From positions 379,266 to 421,857 of the forward strand of contig ML986605.1 of NCBI GenBank assembly GCA_010094045.1: 42,592 nucleotides of DNA. Direction: 5' to 3'. The notes under the pieces were generated by a model, which was not told where the DNA came from, did no database searches, and was given only the letters and a program-made list of their open reading frames with translations. Source of the DNA: Lojkania enalia (lineage: Eukaryota > Ascomycota > Dothideomycetes > Pleosporales). This document shows, piece by piece, positions 11,411 to 22,119 of this stretch (position 1 is the stretch's first letter; every line of letters begins with the position of its first letter). A program made the position numbers and the translations under genes.

Positions 11411-13144
11411 ATGAATACATCAATGCCACTGAAGCCCCCGGATCCGTTCGTTTTTGCTCCATCCCAAAGCTGGGATGGCAATGATGGAAAATGGTCTTCA
11501 TTCATTATTCGCGTTGGCAGTCCTCCGCAGACATTTCGTGTCTTGCCATCTACTACTATGAACGAGATTTGGGTTCCCGACCCAGAGGGTTGTCAAGCTC
11601 CCAACGACCCACCAGACTGTGGGCAGCAAAGAGGCGTGTTTGACTTTCAGGGTCAAGCCAGCAGCGGCTTCCAAAATACTATGTCCTCGACTTTCGATCT
11701 CATTGGCCTCTATGATTTGGTGCCCGAGAATAAGTTGCCCAATTACTCTGGAAATGGCATATACGGTTTCGATACAGTAGGGTTGCAGGTACAGAATTCG
11801 GGCGGACTGGAGCTTGACAACCAAATCGTAACTGGTATTGCGACGAAAGACTTTTACCTCGGCATACTTGGTCTTGGACCAAAGCCTTTAAATTTTTCTG
11901 GATTTGATCACCCACAACCATCCTTCATGACAAATTTGAGGGATCACAATATGATTCCAAGCGTCTCATACGGATACACTGCTGGTCAAGTGTACAGTAA
12001 GCTCGAAATTATCTCGTAATAACGAAAAGGCTCACCATATAGACGCTAATTTAGATTCTGCTGTTACCTTGCTAACGTAGTGATAGGGACACCTAAATTA
12101 TTTGGAAGCCTAACCTTGGGAGGCTTCGACAAGTCCAGGATTGCATCCTCATCTAGGAATTCGACACAATTCCAGTTTAGCGCCGATGACTCTCGAGTTC
12201 TTAGCCCCAAAATTCAAAGCATTTCGGCCACGGATACACTAAAAGGTGCTGTGACACTGATGAGCACCCCCCTCGTAGCTGTAATCGATTCTACTGTTCC
12301 ACACATTTGGTTACCTCGACCCGTTTGCGATGAGTTCGAACAGGCGTTTGGCCTCATCTATGACACCCGCACAGACCTATATCTAGTGAATTCTTCAGTC
12401 CACGAAGCGCTTCAGGAAAGGAACCCCACTATTGTATTTGGGCTGGGTATTGATGATGATCCGAGTTCGATGGCACGCGTGAGCTTCCCATATGAAGCCT
12501 TCGACCTTGAAGCATCCTATCCGATCTATACCAATAGCTCTCAGAGGTACTTTCCCATTCGAAGGGCAGTCAATGAATCGGAGTATACTCTAGGCCGCAC
12601 ATTCCTGCAGGAGGCGTATGTTACCGTGGATTACGAACGGAAGAAATTCAGTGTAGACCAAGCACTGTATCAGCCGGAAATGCCCCAGCAAGAGATCGTC
12701 GCAATTCTACCACCAAGTGATGCGGATGCGAGTACCCCCGCGCCTTCACCTTCTTTGCTCATACAAACACGCGGAAACGGCTTAGGCAAAGGCACGATCG
12801 CAGGAATCGCAGTCGCGTCTGCAGTGACATTCATCCTTGCTTGTATACTTTTCCTTCTATGGTGGCGAAGGCGAAAGAGAATTTTGGAGGCTAGAAATCG
12901 ACGACCCGCCTCCTCTTCGTCTCAATTTGGCAAGACAATATATGGCCTCTACGAACTGCAACAACAGGTTGCGGAAGTTAGCAGCGAGAAAATGGATGCT
13001 GAGCTTCATTCAAATGCTCTCTATCTTGTCTCCGATGATGCAGTCATCCACGAACTCGATGCTCAAAGCCTGGGAGTGCGACCAACCTCTTTAAAAGTTG
13101 GCGAGGATGGGACGGTACGTTTTGGACCGACATCTTCTATATGA
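11411..13144 (+). CDS. Pepsin-like (A1 fold) single-pass membrane protein, probably catalytically inactive
   Basis: Two exons, 11411-11996 and 12081-13144, joined across an 84-nt intron (GTAAGC...CTAACGTAG), give 549 residues. The N-terminal lobe begins WDGNDGKWSSFIIRVGSPPQ (residues 21-40), the usual entry of fungal A1 proteases. The first active-site motif reads VLPSTTMNEIWV, with Ser47-Thr48-Thr49 where DTG is expected. The second reads VIDSTVPHIWLP: Asp265 is kept but the Gly of DTG/DSG is Thr. The fold continues to LGRTFLQEAYVTVDY (about 366-380), followed by a Ser/Pro linker, a transmembrane helix at about 435-457 (stop-transfer RRRKR) and a cytosolic tail of about 90 residues. Loss of one catalytic Asp suggests a binding or sensing role rather than proteolysis; that is inference. 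No signal peptide follows the ATG at 11411 and an in-frame TAA lies at 11384-11386. Either an upstream exon is missed or the 5' end is lost. Confidence 0.82.
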
Positions 13145-13409
13145 ATGAAAGACAGTTAAAGGACGAATATCGTTTAGCTATTAATGTGGCACGAGAATTC
13201 AATGCTGAACTTTAATGCAAGGATGTCATGAATCACACCACTTCGAATCAAATTCAAGAAGACTCTGTGTCCGGCTACAGCGATTCCATAGAGCAGCGCG
13301 GTGTGGATTCGGTTTCTAAATTGGATTTAACGGCGGGCTTCAATAAATAGAATCAAGTGCTATGATGAAACGCATTTCAGCGATTAATAAGGCATTTTAC
13401 TTTGTACTA
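13145..13409. other. 3' flank of the pepsin-like gene up to Fot2
   Basis: 265 bp of normal composition with no coding signal. AATAAA occurs at 13342-13347, a possible polyadenylation signal for the gene ending at 13144. The Fot2 transposon begins at 13410. Confidence 0.45.
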
Positions 13410-14284
13410 ACGTAAGTGGTAAGCGAGCGCGCCACCTTATCAACTTTTCGACCATTCTAGCGATATATTTTCACAACGCATTAAAATACTATAAATATAA
13501 TATATATCCTCGATTAAGTAGTATCTATAGCACCCTTCTTGCACGTACGTAAGTTATGCCCAGTCTCTCTGCAGCGACTGCAGCGTATAGAAGCCTGCCG
13601 ACTCGCACCTAATCGCGCCTTACCTTAACGTATTTCGCTCTCTAACTGCTGCTTAACCGCCATTTAAGCAATAATCTCCTCTCCCTTTGCTTTTGATAAG
13701 GTGCCTTGCTTCTAAACCCGCTTCTTTTTACGCTATTTACGCGTTGTGGCGGCCTTATTTACTTTCTTAAGGCTAGCAACTCGACCCTTTAGTAATGTAG
13801 CTGAATGAAGTATTACCTCAGCACCTTTTTTAAGCTGATTTATCGCTGTAATAATAGAAGTAGGTGATAAGCTTTTATGCCTTTAAATCCGATCGCGAAT
13901 TAATATTAATTAAGCCTCTAATTCGCGCTGGTTGCTTGGTGTTTTAACTTCCTATATAAGAACCTCTAGTATAGGTAGTATTAGCGTATAAAGCTTTATA
14001 TTAAGCTTTAATATTACTACTTCTAGATTATATAGGACTAGACTAGCCCCTTAAAAGCTTACGCGGATATTATCCTTTATAATTAATTACTAGTAGATAG
14101 TATAAAAAGCTAGAAAGAATTTAAGCTTTATAAAATAATTAATATAGTTATAGATTAGACTTTTAATCTAACAGCTATACGCTCGCTTTAACAGCGAGAA
14201 GTAACCTATATTAAAAAGTTGTAAGAGGTATAATGAGTATAATAGTATATAGAGAGTATAGATTTTATTCTTTTTATAGATTAC
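13410..14284 (-). mobile_element. Fot/pogo-type DNA transposon 'Fot2', terminal fragment
   Basis: Begins after a TA (13408-13409) with ACGTAAGTGGTAAGC, the probable terminal inverted repeat, and contains the 3' end of a transposase on the minus strand. It is cut at 14284 by the LTR of element D and continues at 21386-21422 and 21636-22028, where Fot1 cuts it again; the 5' remainder is not in the window. CA/TG content is near normal from 13410 to about 13930 and drops sharply beyond, mirroring the fading of RIP seen in the Copia element on the other side of the gene island. Confidence 0.82.
13514..14284 (-). pseudogene. Fot2 transposase, C-terminal part with CCHC zinc knuckle
   Basis: The minus-strand frame ending at TAA 13514-13516 reads, in order: the end of the DDE-transposase region with GASLVLYNLEVV (the usual ...GLVPYNP...V of Fot/pogo elements), SPTSIITAINQLKKGAEV, a basic Lys/Arg-rich stretch, then EIIA*MAVKQQLE, and finally CSRCRETGHNLRTC. 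That last motif is a C-X2-C-X4-H-X4-C zinc knuckle 7 residues before the stop. Internal stops are few near the end and frequent upstream. This is the expected layout of fungal Fot-type transposases; the fragment lacks the catalytic DDE residues, which are on the later fragments. Confidence 0.85.
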
Positions 14285-14497
14285 TATAATATCTTATAGC
14301 TTTAAGTTACGGGTTAATAATATAGAGTCACCTGACCTAGGGTTAAAATAGCTAAATCGCACCCTGCAGGGATGGTAGTAATTTATCTCTCTTTTATCAG
14401 CTATCTCTTTTCTAAGAGAACTGAAAATACGAACATTTTAGCCCTACTATTCTATCTATTATTGCTACGCTGTAATCTATTATACTAGCCTATTATA
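14285..14497 (+). repeat. 5' LTR of element D
   Basis: 213 bp starting TATAATATC (from TGTAATATC) and ending CTATTATA (from CTATTACA); near-identical to 21173-21385 and, inverted, 21423-21635, with mainly transition differences. Confidence 0.92.
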
Positions 14498-14689
14498 TTC
14501 GAATCGCTTAAACTCTTTAAAGTAGTCTAGTAGCAATTTCCGATACTATAAATACGTCTCCTACCCCTCTTAGCCTAACAGCCGGCTTAGCCGGGTGTAT
14601 AAGGACCCTAACGTTTAGTAACAGGTGAGACGCTAACCTTAAAGCTAGTAAGGGACTTATTTAGCTAGAAGAGTAGACTAGAGTAAATA

Positions 14690-15800
14690 TTTATCAAATA
14701 TCTAAAGAATTGTAGAATTATAGTACTATCCGGCGCTTTTTAGCTTAGAATAGTATAGAGTAAGACGCGGATGCTAAAGACTTAGAAAGACTATAATAAT
14801 AGATATAAGGTAAACAAAATTAGAAGAATCTTAAATAGCTACGAGAGATAAAGTAATAATATAAAGTAGGCGATATCTCTATAATCGATTTAGCTATTAT
14901 TATACTAGAGGGAGTATAGCTATTACAAACTACCTCTATCTAAACTAACCTTTCTCGCTCTAAACCTCCTTATATCTATAAGAAGAAGGATTATATAAAC
15001 TATAACTAATAGGTCTAAGACTATAAAAAGTATTTTATCTAGTTGCTAGTAGACTTTTAAATAGAAAAGTAGAAAGTTACTTTTACTTCTAAATATATCT
15101 TAGAGTCTTTAAAGACTTTATAGGAGATATATAAAACTATAGAGCGCTGAAAGAGTATATACTAGATCTCTATATAAGATATCCTAAAAGTAAAGATGCT
15201 AAGCGTGTTAGGAACTCTATTAGAATAAAGGTAAGAAGCTTTTAATACCTTAAAACGGTGTAGATAAAGAATAGGCCAGTCTCTAACTAACTTATTAAAC
15301 TATATAAGACCTCTATAAAAAGAAATTAGAGAGATAAATAAAGACCGTATAGTAAATAAGTTTATCTTAGCCTTATCTAAGCTGATAAGAAGAGATTTAG
15401 ATCTCCTCTCAAGACTATAACTTTAGATACTACTAAAGGTAGAAGAATATACAAATATAGTTTTTAGGCGTTACTAAAAGCTTTATAAGAGATAAGAAAG
15501 GCGTAATATAGGTAATTATAAGAGATAAAGGTCTGATACTTTAGAGGAGAGTAATAATACTCTAAAGAAGGCTAGAAAGAGCTAGAAATTTCTAAAGAGG
15601 TCTAGGAAAGGTAATATCTATTTAGAATAGCCTTCTATTATATATTAGATATATAGAGAGGAAGGCTATAAGTTTTCTAACTATCTCTAGAACAAAGAGA
15701 AGTCTAAAGGAGCTCCTAAATAGAAGTTGGGAAAAGGTAAAGGTTAAAAAGACTAAACTCCTTTCTCCTAGCCTATATTAAACTTTCTAAGAAGAGTAGA
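14690..15800 (+). pseudogene. Probable gag of element D
   Basis: Upstream of the protease region, readable pieces in changing frames resemble the capsid region of fungal Gypsy Gag, with a Lys/Gln-rich second half at about 15500-15760. A zinc knuckle is not obvious by eye. Assigned mainly by position after the 5' LTR and before protease; limits approximate. Confidence 0.5.
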
Positions 15801-15829
15801 AAGCTAGAGAAATTATATAAATTACTTTT

Positions 15830-18800
15830 TTAAACTTCTATAAAGTTGCTTATAGTTAAGATAGTAGTAGAAGGTTTAGCTAAGAATAATTGTTTAATTA
15901 ACCTAGGTGTATAACTAAATCTCTTTAATACTATACTTGCGAAGTAGTATAGTCTAAAAATTAATCTACTACTAAAGTTAATAGTAGAAGCTATAAACGG
16001 CTCTAAGATCCTAATATATAAGACTACTATTATAAAGGTTGCTGTTAGGGACTTGCGTAGTAAAGTTTAAGTCTATAAAGTACTGTTTATAATATTAGAC
16101 CTTAAAGAGTATAAGGTTTACCTTAAAATACTTTAGATATAGAATTATAATCTGAAATTAAACTTTCTTAGTAGAAGGATACTCTTTAGAGGGGTAAAGG
16201 CTATAAGCTTGCCCCGGTTCTATAAGGTAGTACTAGAGGACGTAGAAGAGTTCATGGAGACTATTACAGGTGGTAAAGTAGATATCTATATATACCTAGT
16301 TAATTTAGTAGCTACAGCAGATAAAATTAGTACTAAAACAGGCTAATTACGGCTAGAGTATACCGATTTTAAGGATGTATTTAATAAAAAGCAATTTTTA
16401 GTACTTATAAAGTATAGGCTTTAAAACTTAGCTATAAACCTACTAGAAGAGACTAGTTCTCTATATTAACTACTATATAATTTATCTTCGGTTAAACTTT
16501 AGTATCTCTAGAAGTATCTAGATAAGTACTTACAACGTAGATAGATTAGGAAATCCCAATTATCTACTAGCGTACTAATCCTCTTTATAAAGAAGAAAAA
16601 TAGTAGTTTAAAGTTCTACGTAGATTATAGAAGCTTAAATAAGATTACTATATATAATTAGCACCCTCTTCTCCTAATTTTAGAGTCGCTAGAGCGTCTA
16701 GCGTAAGCTAAGTACTATACTAAGCTTAATATTAGAGAAACTTACTATAGAATTAGGATAAAGAAAGGAGATGAATAGAAGACCGCGTTTTATACTAGAT
16801 ATAGTTCTTTTAAGTATACTATTATACTATTTAGCCTAATAAATACACTAGCCTAATTTTAAGCGTATATTAACTAGACGCTTACTAGCCTTATTAATAT
16901 AATATATATTATATACTTAGATAATATCTTAATCTTCTCTAATACAGAAGAGAAATATATTAAGTATATTAAGGAAGTGCTTTAGAGACTACGCGAGGCT
17001 AAGCTCTTCGTAAAACTTAGCAAGTATAACTTCTATACTAGGGAAATAGACTATCTAGAGTTTATTATTTGCTTTAAGGGGATTAAATTTAACTACTTCT
17101 AGTTGAAAACTATCTAGAATTAGCTAGTTTTATAGACTATACGAGATATATAGATCTTTATTAGATTTATAAACTACTACTATAGGTTTATTACAGAATT
17201 CTTAAGGATTGTCTTACCTTTAATAAGATTAACCTAAAAGGGGCTAAAGGCTGCTAAAGGAAGCTATACCTAAAGAAGAGAAGAAAGTTAAGAGCTAGAT
17301 ATTAGTTAGAAAGAACTAGAGGCCTTCTAATAGTTAAAGGAAACTTTTTTAAGCGTTTCTATCCTAGCTTATTATAAGCTAACTCAGCCTATAAGAGTTA
17401 AGGTTAATACTTCTAGAGGCGCTATTTTAGGAATTCTTAGCCAGCTTATAGAAGAGTAAGTAGGTAAGATAATATAGTAACCTATTAATTTCTTTTTAAG
17501 AAAGCTTAGTATAATAGAGTACAACTATAATATATATAATTAGGAACTGCTTATAATAGTAGAAAGCTTAAAGTACTAGCATTAGTACCTATAAGAAGTT
17601 ATATTCGACCTTTATATAGACTATAATAACCTCTATTAATTTATAGAAACGAAAATTTTAGTCTATTAATATATACGATTATATTTTAAACTTACTAAAT
17701 ACAATTATAACCTTATATACTAACCTAGTAAACTTAACCCAGCCGACGGACTATTATATTAACTAGACTATATAAAGGAAGCGCAGGCACCTTTAAAGAA
17801 GTCTAATATAAGATATATTAAACCTATACGCGCTAAAAATTAGTCTAAAAAGAGTAGAAAGAACTAATTTAGACTAGAATAATAGTACTAAAATCCTTAA
17901 AATCTTAGTAATAGTAACCTATATATAGACTACTTAGAAAGATTTTTCTCCTACCTAAAAAGTAGAAGAGACCCCTTCCTTAGACTAAGAATACTATAAC
18001 GGCCCGGAGTAGGCTAAAGAAGATAATAAAGGGAAGATAGAGCTAATAACGCTTTAAGAGAGGTAAAACGCCCTTAATTAGGTATATAACTACCCTATAG
18101 TAGGTTATAGAGGATGGATAAAAATATATAAGAGAGTATCGCGTTAATTTTAGTAGAAAGGTATAAGGAATAATATTAAGGCCTACTATTAGGATTATTT
18201 AAGATATAGAAGAGCAAAAGCTTCTAGGTATAAGCCTTATAGTCTATTACAACTATTACCTATACTAAGTAGACTATAAGAGTAAATTACGTTCGATTTT
18301 ATTATAAAACTCCCTCTAAGTCTATTCCTTAGTTAAGTATATAACTTAATTATAGTTGTTATTAACCGGTTAACTAAAATAGCCTATTATATCCCTACTA
18401 TCTCTATCTAAACTATAAAAGACCTAATATAGGTCTAGATATATAATGTTATCCGACTATATAATATTTTAGAGTTAGTAATATCCGACTGTAATATTCT
18501 AATAAAGTTAAAATCTTAGAAGACCTTTTACTATTATTTAGTATCTCAGCGAGGTCTTAGTTTAGCCTATTACCTAGAAACTAACAGGCTAATAGAAAGA
18601 TAAAACTAGACGCTTAAGTAGTATTTATATTATTTCTACTATTTAGAGTAAAATAATTAAGTAGTTTAACTATCTATAGTAGAGTTTGCGTATAATAATA
18701 GCATTTATATAACTACTACTATCTTACCTTTTCGCGCTTACTATAGTATAGATCTCTAAGGACCTAATTAGCTAGGCGAGCCTTTAGAAGAGGGAGAAGC

Positions 18801-19413
18801 TCTTTTAGTAAGAGGTGTAGTAGCTAAAGTACTAGTATTATAAAGTAAATATAAAGCGAAGATTAGTACTATAGTAGCTTATTAAAAGAAATACGCAGAT
18901 AAGAAGAGAATGTATTTATCTTTAGTAGTAGAAAATAAGGTACTAGTATTAAATTAATATATTAAGTTAACCCGTTCTAAGAAGAAATTAGATTAGAAGT
19001 ATCTTAGACCTAATATAGTAATAAAGGTTATAACGCCTATAACCTACTAGATTAACCTTTTAAGATTAGATAGTATCTATCTAGTATTTTATATATCTTT
19101 ACTAGAGCTATATAACCTAAAAGGGCCTATTTAGAGTCTAGATAGCCTAATATAAGATACTTTATACTAATTTAGGAATAATATATATAAAATTAATTAT
19201 ATTATTAAGTAAAAGTAAAACTCTATTAAAGTATAGAAATACTTAGTTAAATAGAAGAACTACCTAGACTCTAAGAATAGTTAGGAGTTAAGAGTAAATA
19301 TTAGTACTAATACTCTATAAGTATTCTAGAAAAAGAAGGATATTAAACTAAAGAGATTAAGTAAACCTATTAAAGACCGTAGACGCTCTTTAAAAAAGAA
19401 GAAGGATAGCTAA
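15830..19413 (+). pseudogene. RIP-inactivated pol of element D (protease, RT, RNase H, integrase)
   Basis: A retropepsin-like segment lies at about 15880-16200. Reverse transcriptase follows with FIKKKNSSLKFYVDYRSLNK near 16583, YYTKLNIRETYYRIRI near 16710 and the active site IIYLDNILIFS near 16908-16940 (YLDD with the second Asp as Asn). RNase H carries GAILGILSQL near 17420. Integrase carries IIVVINRLTKIAYYIPT near 18350 and a conserved block around 18475-18620. The C-terminal part includes VFHISLLELYNLKGP-like sequence near 19085, where many chromoviruses have their tail. The frame ends at TAA 19411-19413. The gag/pol boundary cannot be placed. Confidence 0.9.
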
Positions 19414-19519
19414 ATTATTCTAAAGTATTACCTTTATATAAACTTTCTAGTTTATATAGCTACCTTTATCTAGTTTTCCTTAAATTAAGGTTTTTTATAG
19501 GTGTTTAATAGCGCTATTA

Positions 19520-20680
19520 CTAGACTAAAGTTATATAAATAAGGTTTAGGAATAAGTATTTATAAAGTTGACCTTATATATTAATATAGGTTCTTTAGTA
19601 ATTATAAGAAGTAGTAATTCCCGCTGTTAATACTAGAAGAACTATATTATAGTATATTATAAACTAGAATAGTATATAAGAGGCGGAAATATTATATTAT
19701 TCTAAATATAGTACTAATCTAGGCTATAAAATACTTAACCGGGATATTATATCTATAGAAATACTAGAGAACCTGTTAATATCTAAAAAAACTACTATCG
19801 ACTAATATTTATACCTTACTATAACTTTTTCTCCTACTATAACTTAGTTAAGCCTTTTTAATAGGGCGAATAGGCTAAAAGCGTTAGTATAGAATAATAT
19901 AGTATAATATAGTCTGGATTAACTTATAGAGGACTTTATTTCCTTTACTTTAGTATATTTATCGTTATTTATATTAAGAAGATCCTTCTTAGTCTTATAT
20001 TTACGTGCTATACCAATTTTAGTATAGTCTTAGCTAGTAAGTTTAATTCTAGATAAAGTCTTTCTATCCTTACTGTTATAGGCGAATAGGAAGTTAGAAT
20101 CTTTCTTACCGAGCCTAGATATTACTATTAGTACTAGAATATATAAAAAAGAGCTAGAATATATAAAAAAGGGCTAGAATATATATTTAAATCTACTTAA
20201 CTACTATTTAGATAGTATTTTAGACCCTTTAAGCTAGTTAGGTTTTATTACTACTAATAAGGGCGGTAATAAAGGCTTTAATAGCTTAATTAACCTTTAT
20301 AATATACTCTAGCGTAAATAGGTCTAGCTATAGATATATTAGCTATAAGAAGGTTAGAGTGCGCTATATTAGCCTAGAATATATTTTAAAATAATTTTTA
20401 TTATTCTTCTTAAGATAGTAGAAATAAATATTATATTATATACCTTTATAGAAATATTCTACTATAAATAGGTCTAAAGAAGTAAATTTGCAGTTACTAT
20501 CTACTTCGTATAACTTACTATAAGCTAAATACCTTAGATAGTAGAGATAGTAGATAGTATAGGGCTTCTTACTCTTAGCCTTCTTAATGCGGCGCTTCTA
20601 GACTGGAACAAGTACTATATTATATACTATAGACCTATTAGACGCAAATTAGCTGTTTATAGACTAGAAAGGCGTTAAAG
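19520..20680 (-). pseudogene. Long antisense ORF between pol and 3' LTR of element D
   Basis: On the strand opposite to pol, a frame of about 385 codons is readable from about 20680 to stop codons at 19514-19522. Landmarks: a basic KRRIKKAKSKKPYTIYYL near 20590, VDSNCKFTSLDLFIVEYFY near 20500, ALISSNKT near 20260, RLGKKDSNFLFAYNSKDRK near 20100, LFALLKRLN near 19870, and QLYKYLFLNLIYITLV just before the stops. Interruptions are TAA/TAG of the kind RIP makes from Gln and Trp codons. There is one frame change at about 20125-20190, exactly at a tandem triplication of a 20-bp unit, and dropping two units (40 bp) would restore the frame. No family is recognised. It is an additional ORF of a retrotransposon, function unknown. 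Confidence 0.6.
20128..20190. repeat. 20-bp tandem repeat inside the antisense ORF of D
   Basis: The unit CTAGAATATATAAAAAAGRG occurs twice in full and is followed by a third partial copy (CTAGAATATAT). Two extra 20-bp units add 40 bp, which shifts the minus-strand frame at just this place. Confidence 0.75.
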
Positions 20681-21172
20681 AGAGCGTAAGAGGAGTATAT
20701 ACGGAGGAGCGTAGTAAGAATAGAAAAATGGGCGGCGGGCGGCGCGGGCAGCGAGTATATATATCTACTAACCTTTATTAGCTACGAAGTACTCTATTAT
20801 ATCCTATATAGAGCTATAACAACTATACTAAATACGTAGCTAAAGACTGAGAGAATTATACTTATTAAGGTAGTTAAGGAAGTATAAGGATTAAAGAAGT
20901 AGAATAGGTAGGAGAAGTAGCATTTTTATAATCGGCGTTTACTCTACTAGCGCTGTTTACTTATACCGCTCTAGGCAGCGAGTAATAAAGATTCCCTGAG
21001 GGTCGACCTTACTAGGTAAAGATAAAAGTAGTAGTAATGATATACTACTTAACCTAGAAGGAATTCTAGATTATATAATAGTATCTATCTTAGGGTAGTT
21101 CTACTAGTCTATTCTAGCGATATTTGTCCTCTATAAGCTATCGCGACGACAGCCTTCTAAGAAGAAAGATAA

Positions 21173-21385
21173 TATAATATCTTATAGCTTTAAGTTACGG
21201 GTTAATAATATAGAGTTATTTAACCTAGGGTTAAAATAGCCGAATCGCACCCTATAGGGATAGTAGTAATTTATCTTTCTTTTATTAGCTATCTCTTTTC
21301 TAAGAGAACTGAATATACGAATATTTTAGCCCTACTACTCTATCTATTATTACTATGCTGTAATCTATTATACTAGCCTATTATA
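21173..21385 (+). repeat. 3' LTR of element D
   Basis: 213 bp, paired with 14285-14497; followed by target duplication ATTAC (21386-21390). Confidence 0.92.
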
Positions 21386-22028
21386 ATTACCTAGAATTCG
21401 AGTAGGTTATAGCTCTTATAACTATAATAGGCTAGTATAATAGATTACAGCATAGTAATAATAGATAGAGTAGTAGGGCTAAAATATTTGTATATTCAGT
21501 TCTCTTAGAAAAGAGATAGCTGATAAAAGAGAGACGAATTGCTGCTATCCCTATAGGGTGTAATTCGGCTATTTTAACCCTAGATTAGATAACTCTATAT
21601 TATTAACCCGTAACTTAAAGTTATAAGATATTATAATAGCTACTAAAAATAAGTAGTTACTATATATCTACTCGATAGTTCTTTATATATATAATAAAGT
21701 ACTTTAGCTACTTAACTCTAAGATTATTAGTTATCTATCTATTATTACTTAGTCTAATAGTCTAATTCTTAGATATATTTTTACTCTCGTACTAGGTAGA
21801 AAGGTAGTATTAGCTAGTAAAGATAATAAAAGGTAGGATTATCTATCTAATAGTATTAATTTCCTAGATTATTATAACCTACTTATAATTTTCTAGCTAT
21901 ATAACTTTTAGCTAACTATATTTTTCTAAACTAGTAATATCTAGTTTAAATAATATCTTACCTATTATAAAGCTAGTTTTATTAAGATTTTAGATATCCT
22001 TATTATAGATACTATATAACGTATTCTA
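21386..22028 (-). pseudogene. Fot2 transposase, DDE region (split by a solo LTR)
   Basis: Minus-strand continuation of the Fot2 transposase: 21636-22028 and 21386-21422, separated by a solo LTR. Readable motifs from high to low coordinates are NLNKTSFIIGKI (usual NFDETGF.MG, first catalytic Asp region), a VIQPENYKWV-like block, ILPFIIFTS, ISKN*TIRLSNN, NNLRVK*LKYF, and near 21645 LLIFSSYN (usual LLI.DGH.SH, second catalytic Asp). The frame therefore runs into the solo LTR. The first catalytic Asp is now Asn and the second is lost, both consistent with RIP. Fot1 interrupts the element at 22028 and the N-terminal DNA-binding part is not in the window. Confidence 0.82.
21423..21635 (-). mobile_element. 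Solo LTR of family D, head-to-head with the D 3' LTR
   Basis: 213 bp, reverse complement of the D LTR, only 37 bp from the end of element D. The flanks are ATAAC (21418-21422) and ATAGC (21636-21640), a 5-bp target duplication differing by one G/A. It therefore arose from a separate insertion followed by LTR-LTR recombination, and then was RIP'd. Confidence 0.88.
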
Positions 22029-22090
22029 CTATCGAAGCGGCTAAACTATCAAAGCGGCTACTTTTTCTTAGTATTATAAACACTATGTAC
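22029..22090 (+). repeat. Left terminal inverted repeat of Fot1
   Basis: Matches the reverse complement of 32253-32314 with only a few mismatches, nearly all transitions. Confidence 0.88.
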
Positions 22091-22119
22091 GAACTATAAT
22101 AAATCTATAATACAACCTT

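Larger units (their letters stand above)
14285..21385 (+). mobile_element. Complete Ty3/Gypsy family D element (7,101 bp)
   Basis: Both LTRs (14285-14497 and 21173-21385, 213 bp each) are present, with a perfect 5-bp target duplication ATTAC at 14280-14284 and 21386-21390. The plus strand carries gag then protease, reverse transcriptase, RNase H and integrase. Between the pol end (19413) and the 3' LTR are 1.76 kb that hold a long frame on the opposite strand. All coding frames are riddled with RIP stops. The insertion splits the Fot2 transposase. Confidence 0.93.

Noticed and set aside
11239..11501. Frames upstream of and overlapping the pepsin-like gene, tested as a signal-peptide exon
   Set aside because: None begins with a hydrophobic leader and none joins in frame through a plausible intron.
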